Source: Pseudomonas taeanensis MS-3 (lineage in GTDB: Bacteria > Pseudomonadota > Gammaproteobacteria > Pseudomonadales > Pseudomonadaceae). From it: a stretch of 64,000 bases of DNA. Shown in pieces: positions 26,784 to 35,469 of this stretch. The position numbers were made by a program, and so were the translations under genes. How positions within the stretch are numbered: position 1 is the first letter of the stretch; every line of letters starts with the position of its first letter. The notes beneath the pieces are model-generated. The model ran no database searches. It saw nothing but the letters and a program-made list of their open reading frames with translations, and was not told where the DNA came from. The stretch is taken from the NCBI RefSeq assembly GCF_000498575.2, contig NZ_AWSQ01000001.1:79153-143152 (forward strand), written 5' to 3'.

Positions 26784-27242
26784 TCAGTCGCCTTGCCGAG
26801 ACAAACCTAGCCAATAGGTATAGAACACCTCATCGCGCACATACCCCAGGCGCTCGTACAGGGCTTGTCCTGCCAGATTGCTCTTCGCCGTCTCCAACTG
26901 CAAACCGCAGGCGCCCTGTGCTTCGGCATGGCCACGGGCGGCATTCATCAGCGCCTCGCCAATGCCCTGGCGGCGTGCCTGCTCGCTGACGAAGAGATCA
27001 CTCAACAGCCAGGCCGGCTGCAACTCCAGGGATGCGAACAGCGGGTAGAGCTGGACAAAACCCAGTGCCGCGCCCTGATCGGCACGCGCGATAAATATCG
27101 TCGAGTCGCCCTGACTAAGGCGCGCCGCCAGAAAAGCCTGAATCGCCGGCAGCGGCTTGCCCGTCTGATAGAACTGCAGATAGTCGGCGTACAGCGGGAC
27201 CAACTCGTCCAGCTCGGCCAGCCCGGCCACGTGTATGCGCAT
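26784..27242 (-). CDS. GNAT-family N-acetyltransferase
   Basis: A 152-residue GNAT enzyme. The acetyl-CoA pyrophosphate loop is LFVSEQARRQGIGEALMNAARGHA (about residues 82-105, Q/R-x-x-G-x-G/A pattern RRQGIG), and the C-terminal YERLGYVRDEVFYTYWLGL is typical. GAGG lies about 10 nt before ATG 27242. The acceptor amine is unknown. It lies on the same strand as the ACT-domain gene, 86 bp apart. Confidence 0.88.
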   Translation of the reverse strand: MRIHVAGLAELDELVPLYADYLQFYQTGKPLPAIQAFLAARLSQGDSTIFIARADQGAALGFVQLYPLFASLELQPAWLLSDLFVSEQARRQGIGEALMNAARGHAEAQGACGLQLETAKSNLAGQALYERLGYVRDEVFYTYWLGLSRQGD

Positions 27243-27333
27243 CGATAAACATCCTCGGCCGGAAATCATCGCTCGAGTATAGCCAACGGGCTACGGCCGG
27301 GCTTAACCACCGCCTGGTCAGCCCGACACAATT

Positions 27334-27347
27334 AATCGTGTACGATT
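27334..27347. promoter_or_regulatory. inverted repeat in the glcB leader region
   Basis: AATCG-TGTA-CGATT lies in the 308-bp AT-rich gap (27243-27550) between the GNAT gene and glcB. It is a candidate operator for either gene (GntR-family sites have similar short arms). The next 50 bp are strikingly AT-rich. Nothing else was identified in the gap. Confidence 0.4.
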
Positions 27348-27550
27348 TCGATATTTATATGAAACAATAAACACATAAATTTTAAACAAATCGCCCCTCT
27401 TGTGACTGCAAAGCGCCTTCTGGTCGCATCGCGACGCGCGCCCGCTGATTTTCATAGGATCTTGATGTAGTATGCCGCGGCTCGGACTACAAGACGCAAA
27501 CCCCGGGTCCGAAGCGGCTATTGAGTAAGCTGAGCAGAATGAGGCAAGTG

Positions 27551-29740
27551 ATGACTGAACGCGTTCAAGTCGGTGGCCTGCAGGTCGCCAAAGTGCTGTT
27601 CGACTTCGTGAATAACGAAGCCATCCCCGGCACCGGCATATCTGCCGAAAAATTCTGGTCCGGCGCCGAAGCCGTGATCAACGAGCTGGCTCCGAAAAAC
27701 CGTGCCTTGCTCGCCAAGCGCGACGAAATTCAGGCTCTGATCGACAGCTGGCACCAGGCCCGCGCCGGCCAGGCCCACGATGCGGCAGCCTATAAAGCCT
27801 TCCTGCAGGAGATCGGCTACCTGTTGCCGGAACCGGCTGACTTCCAGGCGACCACCGCCAATGTCGACGAAGAAATCGCCCGCCTGGCCGGCCCGCAGCT
27901 GGTTGTACCAGTAATGAACGCGCGCTTCGCCCTGAACGCCTCCAACGCACGCTGGGGCTCGCTGTACGATGCCCTGTACGGCACCGATGTGATCAGCGAA
28001 GAAGGCGGCGCCGAGAAAGGCAAGGGCTACAACAAGGTCCGTGGTGACAAGGTGATTGCCTTCGCCCGCGCCTTCCTCGACCAGGCTGCGCCGCTGGCGG
28101 CCGGCTCCCACGTCGACTCCACCGGCTATCGCATCGAAGGCGGCAAGCTGGTGGTCAGCCTCAAAGGCGGCAGCAACAGCGGCCTGCAGGACGACGCCCA
28201 GTTGATCGGTTTCCAGGGCGACACCCATGCACCGATCGCCGTGCTACTCAAGCAAAACGGCTTGCATTTCGAAATCCAGATCGACGCCGGTAGCCCGATC
28301 GGCAGCACCGATGCCGCCGGGGTCAAAGACGTGCTGATGGAAGCCGCGCTGACCACCATCATGGACTGCGAAGATTCGGTTGCCGCAGTCGATGCCGATG
28401 ACAAAGTCGTGGTCTATCGCAACTGGCTGGGCCTGATGAAGGGCGACCTGGCCGAAACCGTGAGCAAGGGTGGCACCACCTTCACCCGCACCATGAACCC
28501 GGACCGGGTCTATACCCAGACCGACGGTGGCGAGCTGACTCTGCATGGGCGCTCCCTGCTGTTCGTGCGCAACGTCGGTCACCTGATGACCATCGATGCC
28601 ATCGTCGACAGTCAAGGCTTCGAGGTTCCGGAAGGCATCATGGACGGTCTGCTGACCAGCCTGATCGCCATTCACAACCTCAATGGCAACACCAGCCGCC
28701 ACAACACCCGCACCGGCTCGGTGTACATCGTCAAGCCGAAGATGCACGGCCCGGCAGAAGCGGCGTTCACCAACGAGCTGTTCGGCCGCGTCGAAGACGT
28801 CCTCGGCCTGCCGCGCAACACCCTGAAAGTCGGGATCATGGATGAGGAGCGGCGCACCACCGTCAACCTGAAAGCCTGCATCAAGGCCGCCAGCGAGCGC
28901 GTGGTGTTTATCAACACCGGCTTCCTCGACCGCACCGGTGACGAAATCCACACTTCCATGGAAGCTGGCGCCATGGTGCGCAAAGCGGCCATGAAAGGTG
29001 AGCAGTGGATCGCCGCCTACGAGAACAATAACGTCGACGTCGGACTGGCCACCGGCCTGCAAGGCCGCGCGCAGATCGGCAAGGGCATGTGGGCCATGCC
29101 GGACCTTATGGCGGCGATGCTCGAGCAGAAAATCGCTCACCCGCAGTCCGGTGCCAACACCGCCTGGGTACCGTCGCCCACCGCGGCCACCCTGCACGCC
29201 CTGCACTACCACCAGATCGACGTGTTCGCCCGTCAGGCCGAGTTGGCCAAGCGCCCCCCGGCCTCGCTGGACGCCATCCTGAGCATCCCGCTGGCCGCCG
29301 ATACCAACTGGAGCGCCGAGGAGATCCAGAACGAACTGGACAACAACGCCCAGGGCATCCTTGGCTACGTGGTGCGCTGGATCGACCACGGCGTCGGTTG
29401 CTCCAAGGTGCCGGACATCAACGATGTCGGCCTGATGGAAGACCGCGCCACCCTGCGCATCTCCAGCCAGCTGCTGGCCAACTGGCTGCGCCACGGCATC
29501 GCCAGTGAAGAGCAGATCGTTGCCAGCCTCAAGCGCATGGCTCCGGTGGTCGACCGGCAGAACGCGGGCGACCCGCTGTACCGCCCGATGGCGCCAGACT
29601 TCGACAGCAACATCGCCTTCCAGGCTGCCCTGGAGCTGGTGGTCGAAGGTGCCAAGCAGCCGAACGGCTACACCGAGCCGGTCCTGCACCGCCGTCGCCG
29701 CGAGTTCAAGGCAAAGAGCAAGGCCAAGAACGGCTTGTAA
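27551..29740 (+). CDS. glcB: malate synthase G
   Basis: A 729-residue, full-length malate synthase G (family about 720-730). It begins [36 protein letters not shown]. It condenses glyoxylate with acetyl-CoA to malate. Visible signatures are [31 protein letters not shown] (catalytic Arg/Mg loop region), [18 protein letters not shown], and [25 protein letters not shown] before ATG 27551 decides the start; ten upstream in-frame codons are not needed. It completes the glyoxylate shunt, which fits the acetate symporter and acyl-CoA dehydrogenases in the window. A strong terminator follows. Confidence 0.96.
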   Translation: MTERVQVGGLQVAKVLFDFVNNEAIPGTGISAEKFWSGAEAVINELAPKNRALLAKRDEIQALIDSWHQARAGQAHDAAAYKAFLQEIGYLLPEPADFQATTANVDEEIARLAGPQLVVPVMNARFALNASNARWGSLYDALYGTDVISEEGGAEKGKGYNKVRGDKVIAFARAFLDQAAPLAAGSHVDSTGYRIEGGKLVVSLKGGSNSGLQDDAQLIGFQGDTHAPIAVLLKQNGLHFEIQIDAGSPIGSTDAAGVKDVLMEAALTTIMDCEDSVAAVDADDKVVVYRNWLGLMKGDLAETVSKGGTTFTRTMNPDRVYTQTDGGELTLHGRSLLFVRNVGHLMTIDAIVDSQGFEVPEGIMDGLLTSLIAIHNLNGNTSRHNTRTGSVYIVKPKMHGPAEAAFTNELFGRVEDVLGLPRNTLKVGIMDEERRTTVNLKACIKAASERVVFINTGFLDRTGDEIHTSMEAGAMVRKAAMKGEQWIAAYENNNVDVGLATGLQGRAQIGKGMWAMPDLMAAMLEQKIAHPQSGANTAWVPSPTAATLHALHYHQIDVFARQAELAKRPPASLDAILSIPLAADTNWSAEEIQNELDNNAQGILGYVVRWIDHGVGCSKVPDINDVGLMEDRATLRISSQLLANWLRHGIASEEQIVASLKRMAPVVDRQNAGDPLYRPMAPDFDSNIAFQAALELVVEGAKQPNGYTEPVLHRRRREFKAKSKAKNGL

Positions 29741-29764
29741 TTCCGCGCTGCAGCATTGAAAGAG

Positions 29765-29787
29765 CCGCCCTTCGGGGCGGTTTTTTT
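29765..29787 (+). terminator. terminator of glcB
   Basis: CCGCCC-ttcg-GGGCGG followed by seven T, 24 bp after the stop codon. Confidence 0.93.
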
Positions 29788-29865
29788 ATGCTCTAGACTT
29801 ACGTCCAATGTGCAAGGGCCCGCATGCGGCCGACCATAGTTGTTCCGAGAACCGCCGAGACAGAC

Positions 29866-31797
29866 ATGAGCAAAACGGACGCCTTCGCCGAGGCCGGCAA
29901 GACGGCGGTGCTGCAGAACATCCACGGCACCATGGAGTTTCTGCAAAAATTCCCGCCGTTCAATCAGATGGACAGCGCCCACCTGGCCTACCTGGTGGAG
30001 CACTGTCAGCTGCGCTTTTACGGCCAGGGCGAAAGCATCATCAAGCCAGACGATGGCCCGGTCGAACACTTCTACATCGTCAAGCAGGGACGGGTGCACG
30101 GTGAACGACCGCACTCGGCCAGACGTGGCAGCGAGACCACCTTTGAAATCACCAGTGGCGAGTGCTTCCCCTTGGCCGCCCTGATCGGCGATCGCGCCAC
30201 CCGCACCGAACATCTGGCCGCCGAAGACACCTTCTGCCTGCTGCTGAGCAAGCCGGCCTTCATCAAGCTCTTCGCCCTATCCAATCCGTTGCGCGATTTC
30301 GCCCTGCGTGGCGTCAGCAGCCTGCTCGACCAGGTCAATCAACGGGTGCAGCTGAACGCCGTGGAAACCCTCGGCGCGCAGTACTCACTGGACACCCCCC
30401 TGGGCGAATTGGCCATGCGCCAGCCGATCAGCTGTACACCCAATACCGCACTGCGCGAAGCGGTCAAGTTGATGCACGAGCAGCATGTCGGCAGCATCGT
30501 CATCGTCGATCCGGCACATAAACCTTTGGGGATCTTCACCCTGCGCGACCTGCGTCGGGTAGTCGCTGCGGGCAACTCACTGGATCAGCCGATCGACAGC
30601 CTGATGACACCTGAACCGTTCCACCTGCCACCGGACGCAAGCGCGTTCGATGCGGCGATTGCCATGACCGAACGGCACATCGCCCATGTCTGCCTGGTTG
30701 AACGGGGGCGCCTGAGCGGAGTGGTCTCCGAGCGCGACCTGTTCTCCTTGCAACGCATTGACCTGGTGCACCTGGCACGTACCATCCGCCACGCCGGCAA
30801 GGTCGAAACCCTGGCTGCGCTGCGCAGCGACATCCGTCAGCTGGTCGATCGCATGCTCGCCCACGGTGCCAGTTCGACCCAGATCACTCACCTCATCACC
30901 CTGCTCAACGACCACACCGTGTGCCGGGTGATCGAGCTGACTCTGGAAGACCTCGGCGACCCCGGCGTGCCGTTCACCTGGCTGTGCTTTGGTAGCGAGG
31001 GGCGCCGCGAACAGACCCTGCACACCGATCAGGACAACGGCATCCTGTTCGAGGCCAAGGACGCAACTGAAACCGCGGACATGCGCCGGCGCCTGCTGCC
31101 AGTGGCCGTCGAGATCAACCAACGCCTGGCCCAGTGCGACTTTACCCTGTGCAAGGGCAACATCATGGCGGGTAATCCAGAGCTGTGCCTGTCACGCCAG
31201 GAATGGACGCGACGCTTCACCAGTTTCATCCACGAAGCCACCCCGGAAAACCTGCTGGCCTCGAGCATCTACTTCGACTTGCGCGTGGTCTGGGGTGACT
31301 CCCAAGGCTGTGAACAAGTGCGCCAGACATTGTTCAAGCAGATCGCCGGCAACAGCCTGTTCCAGCGCATGATGGCCGAAAACGCCCTGCGCCAGCGTCC
31401 ACCGGTCGGGCGCTTCCGCGACTTTGTGGTGGCCCGTACAGGCGCCGAGAAACACACCCTGGACCTCAAGGTGCAGGGCCTCACGCCCTTCGTCGACGGC
31501 GCCCGCCTGCTTGCCCTGGCCCACGGCGTCGAGACCTGTAACACCCTGGAGCGGCTGCGCGAACTGATCGACAAAGGGGTGATTGAGGCGCTCGATGGCG
31601 CCGCCTACGAGGAGGCCTATCACTTCATCCAGCAAACCCGCATGCAACAACATCAGCTGCAAGCGCGGCAGCAGTTGCCCTACTCCAACCGCCTCGATCC
31701 CGACCGTCTCAACCACCTGGACCGGCGCATCCTGCGCGAATCCTTCCGTCAGGCCCAGCGTCTGCAAAGCAGCCTGGCGTTACGCTACCAACTATGA
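29866..31797 (+). CDS. cyclic-nucleotide-binding/CBS/DUF294 nucleotidyltransferase-like signal protein
   Basis: A 643-residue cytoplasmic protein with four parts. A cNMP-binding domain (about 25-130, with FYIVKQGRVHGERP and SGECFPLAALIGDRATR). Two CBS domains (about 170-290: MRQPISCTPNTALREAVKLMHEQHVGSIVIVD... and ERHIAHVCLVERGRLSGVVSERDL). A DUF294 nucleotidyltransferase fold (GSEGRREQTLHTDQDNGILF, about 375-394). A C-terminal helical DUF294_C domain. The ATG at 29866 is chosen over one 14 codons earlier. The exonuclease gene overlaps its stop by 4 bp. A role in acetate/glyoxylate signalling is plausible from its neighbours but unproven. Confidence 0.88.
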   Translation: MSKTDAFAEAGKTAVLQNIHGTMEFLQKFPPFNQMDSAHLAYLVEHCQLRFYGQGESIIKPDDGPVEHFYIVKQGRVHGERPHSARRGSETTFEITSGECFPLAALIGDRATRTEHLAAEDTFCLLLSKPAFIKLFALSNPLRDFALRGVSSLLDQVNQRVQLNAVETLGAQYSLDTPLGELAMRQPISCTPNTALREAVKLMHEQHVGSIVIVDPAHKPLGIFTLRDLRRVVAAGNSLDQPIDSLMTPEPFHLPPDASAFDAAIAMTERHIAHVCLVERGRLSGVVSERDLFSLQRIDLVHLARTIRHAGKVETLAALRSDIRQLVDRMLAHGASSTQITHLITLLNDHTVCRVIELTLEDLGDPGVPFTWLCFGSEGRREQTLHTDQDNGILFEAKDATETADMRRRLLPVAVEINQRLAQCDFTLCKGNIMAGNPELCLSRQEWTRRFTSFIHEATPENLLASSIYFDLRVVWGDSQGCEQVRQTLFKQIAGNSLFQRMMAENALRQRPPVGRFRDFVVARTGAEKHTLDLKVQGLTPFVDGARLLALAHGVETCNTLERLRELIDKGVIEALDGAAYEEAYHFIQQTRMQQHQLQARQQLPYSNRLDPDRLNHLDRRILRESFRQAQRLQSSLALRYQL

Positions 31798-32501
31798 ACG
31801 CATTAAGCTGGTTGACCGGCCGCACCCCGCAACTGACCGAGCAGCAGCGCCAGCGCTGCGAGCACCTGCCCACTGCCGCTGCGCTCGACGACACAGCGTT
31901 AAACCAACAGCGCCTGGTGGTGATCGACCTGGAAACCAGCGGCCTGGATATGCGCCGCGATCAGGTCCTGTCGATTGGCGCCGTGGTCATCGAGCAGGGT
32001 GCCATCGACCTCGGTCAGCAGTTCGAGTGCACCCTGCAGCGCCACGACCATCAAGTCAGCGCCAGCGTGCTGATCCACGGTCTGGCCCCCAGTGCCATCG
32101 CCGCGGGCATTGCCCCGGCCGAGGCGCTGCTGGGCTTCATGGAGTTTCTCGGCGACAGCCCACTGCTGGCCTTTCATGCCGGATTCGATCAGCGCATGCT
32201 CGGCCGGGCGTTGAAGCAGACCCTCGGTTATCGCCTGCGCCATCCCTTCTTCGACGCCGCCGAACTGGCGCCGCTGCTCTGCCCGCAAGCCAATATCCAA
32301 CAGGGGGGCCTGGACGACTGGACCGACTACTTCGGCCTGCAGGTGCAACAACGCCACCACGCCAGCGCCGACGCCCTGGTCACCGCCGAGCTGGCGCTGA
32401 TCCTGTTCAGCCGCGCGCGCCAGCAACAGTTCGACAGCCTGCTGGCCCTGGAGCAGGGCCTGGCCGGCTGGCGCAGACGACAGCAGGCACACTCGCTCTA
32501 G
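31794..32501 (+). CDS. DnaQ-like 3'-5' exonuclease (DEDDh)
   Basis: A 235-residue RNase T/DnaQ-fold exonuclease. ExoI is VVIDLETSGLDMRRDQVLSIGAV with the D-x-E pair. ExoII contains LLAFHAGFDQRML. ExoIII is HHASADALVTAELA, giving the DEDDh His and Asp. The ATGA overlap with the upstream DUF294 gene means they are co-translated, a pairing that recurs in pseudomonads (from memory). The nucleic-acid or nucleotide substrate is unknown. The stop codon lies beside a short copy of the MITE-like repeat. Confidence 0.9.
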   Translation: MNALSWLTGRTPQLTEQQRQRCEHLPTAAALDDTALNQQRLVVIDLETSGLDMRRDQVLSIGAVVIEQGAIDLGQQFECTLQRHDHQVSASVLIHGLAPSAIAAGIAPAEALLGFMEFLGDSPLLAFHAGFDQRMLGRALKQTLGYRLRHPFFDAAELAPLLCPQANIQQGGLDDWTDYFGLQVQQRHHASADALVTAELALILFSRARQQQFDSLLALEQGLAGWRRRQQAHSL

Positions 32502-32546
32502 CAGACCGTTGAAAAGCCTAGCGCAGTAGTTTTTCAACGGCCTGCT
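32500..32546. repeat. short copy of the 147-bp MITE-like element
   Basis: GCAGACCGTTGAAAA and TTTTTCAACGGCCTGC face each other with only about 14 bp between them. The arms match the terminal repeats of the 21214-21360 element, so this looks like an internally deleted copy that may also act as a terminator for the exonuclease gene. Confidence 0.75.
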
Positions 32547-32702
32547 CCCCCGCCCAGTCCCTGAAACTCAGGCCCTGCAGGCCAAAGCCTAGGTCGACCG
32601 AGCGAGGTTGTTAACGCTAAGGATTGGGCTGCTTGCTTCCCGACCTGGCGCAATCCTGGTCCTGGCTGCTCGACGCCTTTACCCACAAAGCCGGTGGATG
32701 GC

Positions 32703-32842
32703 GCTGTGGATAAGCTGTACAGACAGTGACGCAGCCCAAGCCACACCACGGCTGCCCTAAACTGGTTATTTTTTGAACCAGATCAACAGGATAACTATCC
32801 ACTTAAACACAATAACTGTGCGCTGAGCTGTGGATAAGCTGT
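32703..32842. repeat. direct repeats with DnaA-box cores
   Basis: GCTGTGGATAAGCTGT occurs at 32703-32718 and 32827-32842. Each contains TGTGGATAA, the complement of the DnaA box TTATCCACA. They lie in a 610-bp gap (32502-33111) that has no convincing gene. Confidence 0.6.
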
Positions 32843-33064
32843 GCCCTGAACCATCCACCCCATAGCCTGCGAGGCCTTGCTTGCACTGGCTATTTTTCGT
32901 ACAGACCGAAGCTGCTGGCACCTCGCGGGCGCCCCGCCTCTGCAGCTCTAGCTTCTGCAGCTCTATATGAACAGCTCCCCTGCACAACAAACAGGCCCGG
33001 TGGCGCCCCGAGCACGCGAATACTGCACAGACGTCGACTCCGACAACAGGCCAGAGCAGAAACG

Positions 33065-33090
33065 ACAACGCCCCGTTTCCGGGGCGTTGT
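33065..33090 (-). terminator. terminator of actP
   Basis: ACAACGCCCC and GGGGCGTTGT form a 10-bp stem 22 bp past the actP stop, read on the minus strand. Confidence 0.85.
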
Positions 33091-33111
33091 TGACCTTGTT
33101 GCGCTTAGCGC

Positions 33112-34878
33112 TTAGTGATCGATGGCAGCACCGGCACCGCGGGGAATGCGGATGTCTTCGATGATGTGCTGGATATGCTCCGGCGGTGCGGCAGTGATCT
33201 TGGCCACTGCGATTGCAGCGATAAAGTTGAAGATCATGCCCAGGGTACCGATGCCCTCAGGGGAGATACCGAACCACCAGTCAGCAGGCCCTGCAGTCGG
33301 GAAGATGAACTTGTAGTAGACGATATAGCTGAAGGTGAAGGCCAGACCGACCACCATGCCAGCGATCGCGCCTTCTTTGTTCATCTTCTTGGAGAAAATC
33401 CCCATGACGATGGCCGGGAAGAACGAGGCTGCCGCCAGGCCGAAAGCGAACGCCACCACCTGCGCCACGAAGGCCGGCGGGTAGATACCGAACAGGCCGG
33501 CAACCAGTACCGCCACACCTGCTGCAAAACGTGCGGCCAGCAGTTCCTTCTTCTCGCTGATGTTGGGCATCAGGTTGCTCTTGAGCAGGTCATGCGAGAT
33601 CGAGGTCGAAATCACCAACAGCAAGCCTGCTGCAGTCGACAGTGCAGCCGCCAGACCACCCGCGGCGATCAAGGCGATCACCCAGCCCGGCAGACCGGCG
33701 ATTTCCGGGTTGGCCAGCACCATGATGTCGCGATCCACATACAGCTCGGTGGCCGCTTCAGTCGGTGCGTTGGTCACCACACGCTCGCCATTGGCCCCAC
33801 GCTCGGCGGCGAAGGTAGGCGCACCAACGAACGGAGCACCTGGGCCGTACTGGATCTTGCCGTCACCGTTCTTGTCCAGCCAGGCGATCAGGCCGGACTT
33901 CTCCCAGTTGCTCACCCACTGCGGCGCCTCGGTGTAGCTGATGCCAGGAATGCTGGTCAGCAGGTTGGTACGGGCAAAGGCGGCGATGGCCGGCGCGGTG
34001 GTGTAGAGAATGGCGATAAACAGCAGGGCATAACCGGCGGACAGACGCGCCGCACGCACAGTCGGGGTGGTGAAGAAGCGTACGATCACGTGCGGCAGAC
34101 CGGCGGTGCCGACCATCAACGCCATGGTGATGAAGAACACGTCGATGGTCGACTTCTTGCCATCGGTGTAGGTGTCGAAGCCCAGCTCAGTGCTCAGTCC
34201 GTTGAGTCGTTCGAGCACCGACTGACCGGTACCGATAACTTCGCTGCCGAAGCCCAGCTGCGGGATCGGGTTGCCGGTGATCATCATCGAGATGTAAATC
34301 GCCGGCACCATATAGGCGAAGATCATCACACAGTACTGCGCCACCTGGGTGTAGGTGATGCCCTTCATGCCGCCGAGAACGGAGTAGAAGAACACGATGC
34401 ACATGCCGATGATCACACCGACGTTGATGTCCACTTCCAGGTAGCGAGAGAAGACGATACCGACGCCGCGCATCTGCCCGGCCACGTAGGTGAAGGAGAT
34501 GAAGATCACGCAGATCACTGCCACCAGACGCGCGGTCTGCGAGTAGTAACGCTCGCCGATGAAGTCCGGCACGGTGAACTTGCCAAACTTGCGCAGGTAG
34601 GGCGCCAGACACATGGCCAGGAGCACGTAACCACCGGTCCAGCCCATCAGGTAGACGCTACCGTCGAGGCCGACGAAGGAGATGATCCCCGCCATGGAGA
34701 TGAACGACGCCGCGGACATCCAGTCGGCGCCGGTGGCCATGCCGTTGAGGATCGGGTGCACACCCTTGCTGGCGACGTAATATTCGCTGGTGGAGCCGGC
34801 CCGGGTCCAGATGGCGATGCCGATGTACAGCGCGAAGGTCGCGCCGACGAACAGATAGATCAGAGTTTGGGTATCCAT
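33112..34878 (-). CDS. actP: cation/acetate symporter (sodium:solute symporter family)
   Basis: A 588-residue inner-membrane protein with about 13 helices of the SSS family. It begins MDTQTLIYLFVGATFALYIGIAIWTRAGSTSEYYVASKGVHPILNGMATGADWMSAASFISMAG, which carries the sodium-site and substrate loop sequences of the acetate-permease branch. A periplasmic loop around residues 320-385 is Asp/Gly rich. It follows a DUF4212 small subunit by 10 bp and uses an AAGGCGG ribosome site. Two-component symporters of this type take up acetate, sometimes other short organic acids. A-rich Crc-type sequence precedes the first gene of the pair. Confidence 0.88.
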   Translation of the reverse strand: MDTQTLIYLFVGATFALYIGIAIWTRAGSTSEYYVASKGVHPILNGMATGADWMSAASFISMAGIISFVGLDGSVYLMGWTGGYVLLAMCLAPYLRKFGKFTVPDFIGERYYSQTARLVAVICVIFISFTYVAGQMRGVGIVFSRYLEVDINVGVIIGMCIVFFYSVLGGMKGITYTQVAQYCVMIFAYMVPAIYISMMITGNPIPQLGFGSEVIGTGQSVLERLNGLSTELGFDTYTDGKKSTIDVFFITMALMVGTAGLPHVIVRFFTTPTVRAARLSAGYALLFIAILYTTAPAIAAFARTNLLTSIPGISYTEAPQWVSNWEKSGLIAWLDKNGDGKIQYGPGAPFVGAPTFAAERGANGERVVTNAPTEAATELYVDRDIMVLANPEIAGLPGWVIALIAAGGLAAALSTAAGLLLVISTSISHDLLKSNLMPNISEKKELLAARFAAGVAVLVAGLFGIYPPAFVAQVVAFAFGLAAASFFPAIVMGIFSKKMNKEGAIAGMVVGLAFTFSYIVYYKFIFPTAGPADWWFGISPEGIGTLGMIFNFIAAIAVAKITAAPPEHIQHIIEDIRIPRGAGAAIDH

Positions 34879-34888
34879 GTTCGCCGCC

Positions 34889-35155
34889 TTATTCTTCGTG
34901 GACGTCGTGTTTGCGGTCGTACTGATTCATCTTCCAGACGTAGAAGAAAATCATTAGGACAAACACATAGATTGACCCCTGCTGAGCAAACCAGAAGCCC
35001 AGAGGGAACCCGAAGAACTGAATATGGTTGAGCTGCTCGACGAACAGAATTCCGGCGCCGAATGACACTGCGAACCAGATGGCCAGCAGCGTCAACATCA
35101 GCCGCAGGTTATCTTTCCAGTAGGCTTTTGCAGCCTCTTGCTTGGAAGCGGACAT
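34889..35155 (-). CDS. DUF4212 small subunit of the acetate symporter
   Basis: An 88-residue protein with two membrane helices (about 20-42 and 52-75) and a charged C-terminus (YDRKHDVHEE). DUF4212 proteins are encoded with SSS-family symporters and are thought to be accessory subunits. The start is fixed by GAGGAG 7 nt upstream. It is first in the operon with actP, 10 bp apart. Confidence 0.87.
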   Translation of the reverse strand: MSASKQEAAKAYWKDNLRLMLTLLAIWFAVSFGAGILFVEQLNHIQFFGFPLGFWFAQQGSIYVFVLMIFFYVWKMNQYDRKHDVHEE

Positions 35156-35170
35156 GTGAGGGACTCCTCA

Positions 35171-35178
35171 TTGTTTTT
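35171..35178 (-). promoter_or_regulatory. Hfq/Crc-type A-rich motif AAAAACAA before the DUF4212-actP ribosome site
   Basis: On the minus strand AAAAACAA (AANAANAA pattern) sits just before GAGGAG. This placement is typical of mRNAs repressed by Hfq with Crc in Pseudomonas. Confidence 0.5.
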
Positions 35179-35226
35179 GTAGTTTTGACCATTGGAACTT
35201 AGCAGTCCCACGCTCAACTACCAGTG

Positions 35227-35243
35227 CGACCTTGGTCGAATGC
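35227..35243. promoter_or_regulatory. candidate regulator site, copy 1
   Basis: CGACCTTGGTCGAATGC contains the palindrome CGACC-NN-GGTCG. The same 17-mer with AA for TT occurs at 35334-35350. Both lie in the 314-bp gap between the symporter operon and the divergent Vgb-like gene. Activation of such symporters by the CrbS/CrbR (MxtR/ErdR) two-component system is known; linking the motif to it is inference. Confidence 0.5.
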
Positions 35244-35333
35244 AGCTCTATGAGGCTCCCGCGAAGTCAGGCTATAGCGCAGAAACAGGGGCCTGCAGGC
35301 GCTAGTTCCTGAAGCCGCGCAGAACGCCGCCCT

Positions 35334-35350
35334 CGACCAAGGTCGAATGC
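35334..35350. promoter_or_regulatory. candidate regulator site, copy 2
   Basis: CGACCAAGGTCGAATGC, same orientation as copy 1 and 107 bp from it. Confidence 0.5.
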
Positions 35351-35469
35351 GCAAACCGCGATCACAGGGAAATCGTCGGCGCCGCCGACATTACATCCCT
35401 GGGTGACTATGCTGAATATCCGGACCAGCCCTTCGTCATCAGCCCCCTGCCCGGTTGTGGAGACCGCTC

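Noticed and set aside
28244..29689. 481-codon minus-strand frame opposite glcB
   Set aside because: Shadow of malate synthase; no start signals and no known domains.
33115..35031. 638-codon plus-strand frame opposite actP
   Set aside because: His/Asp/Gln-rich shadow of the symporter gene.
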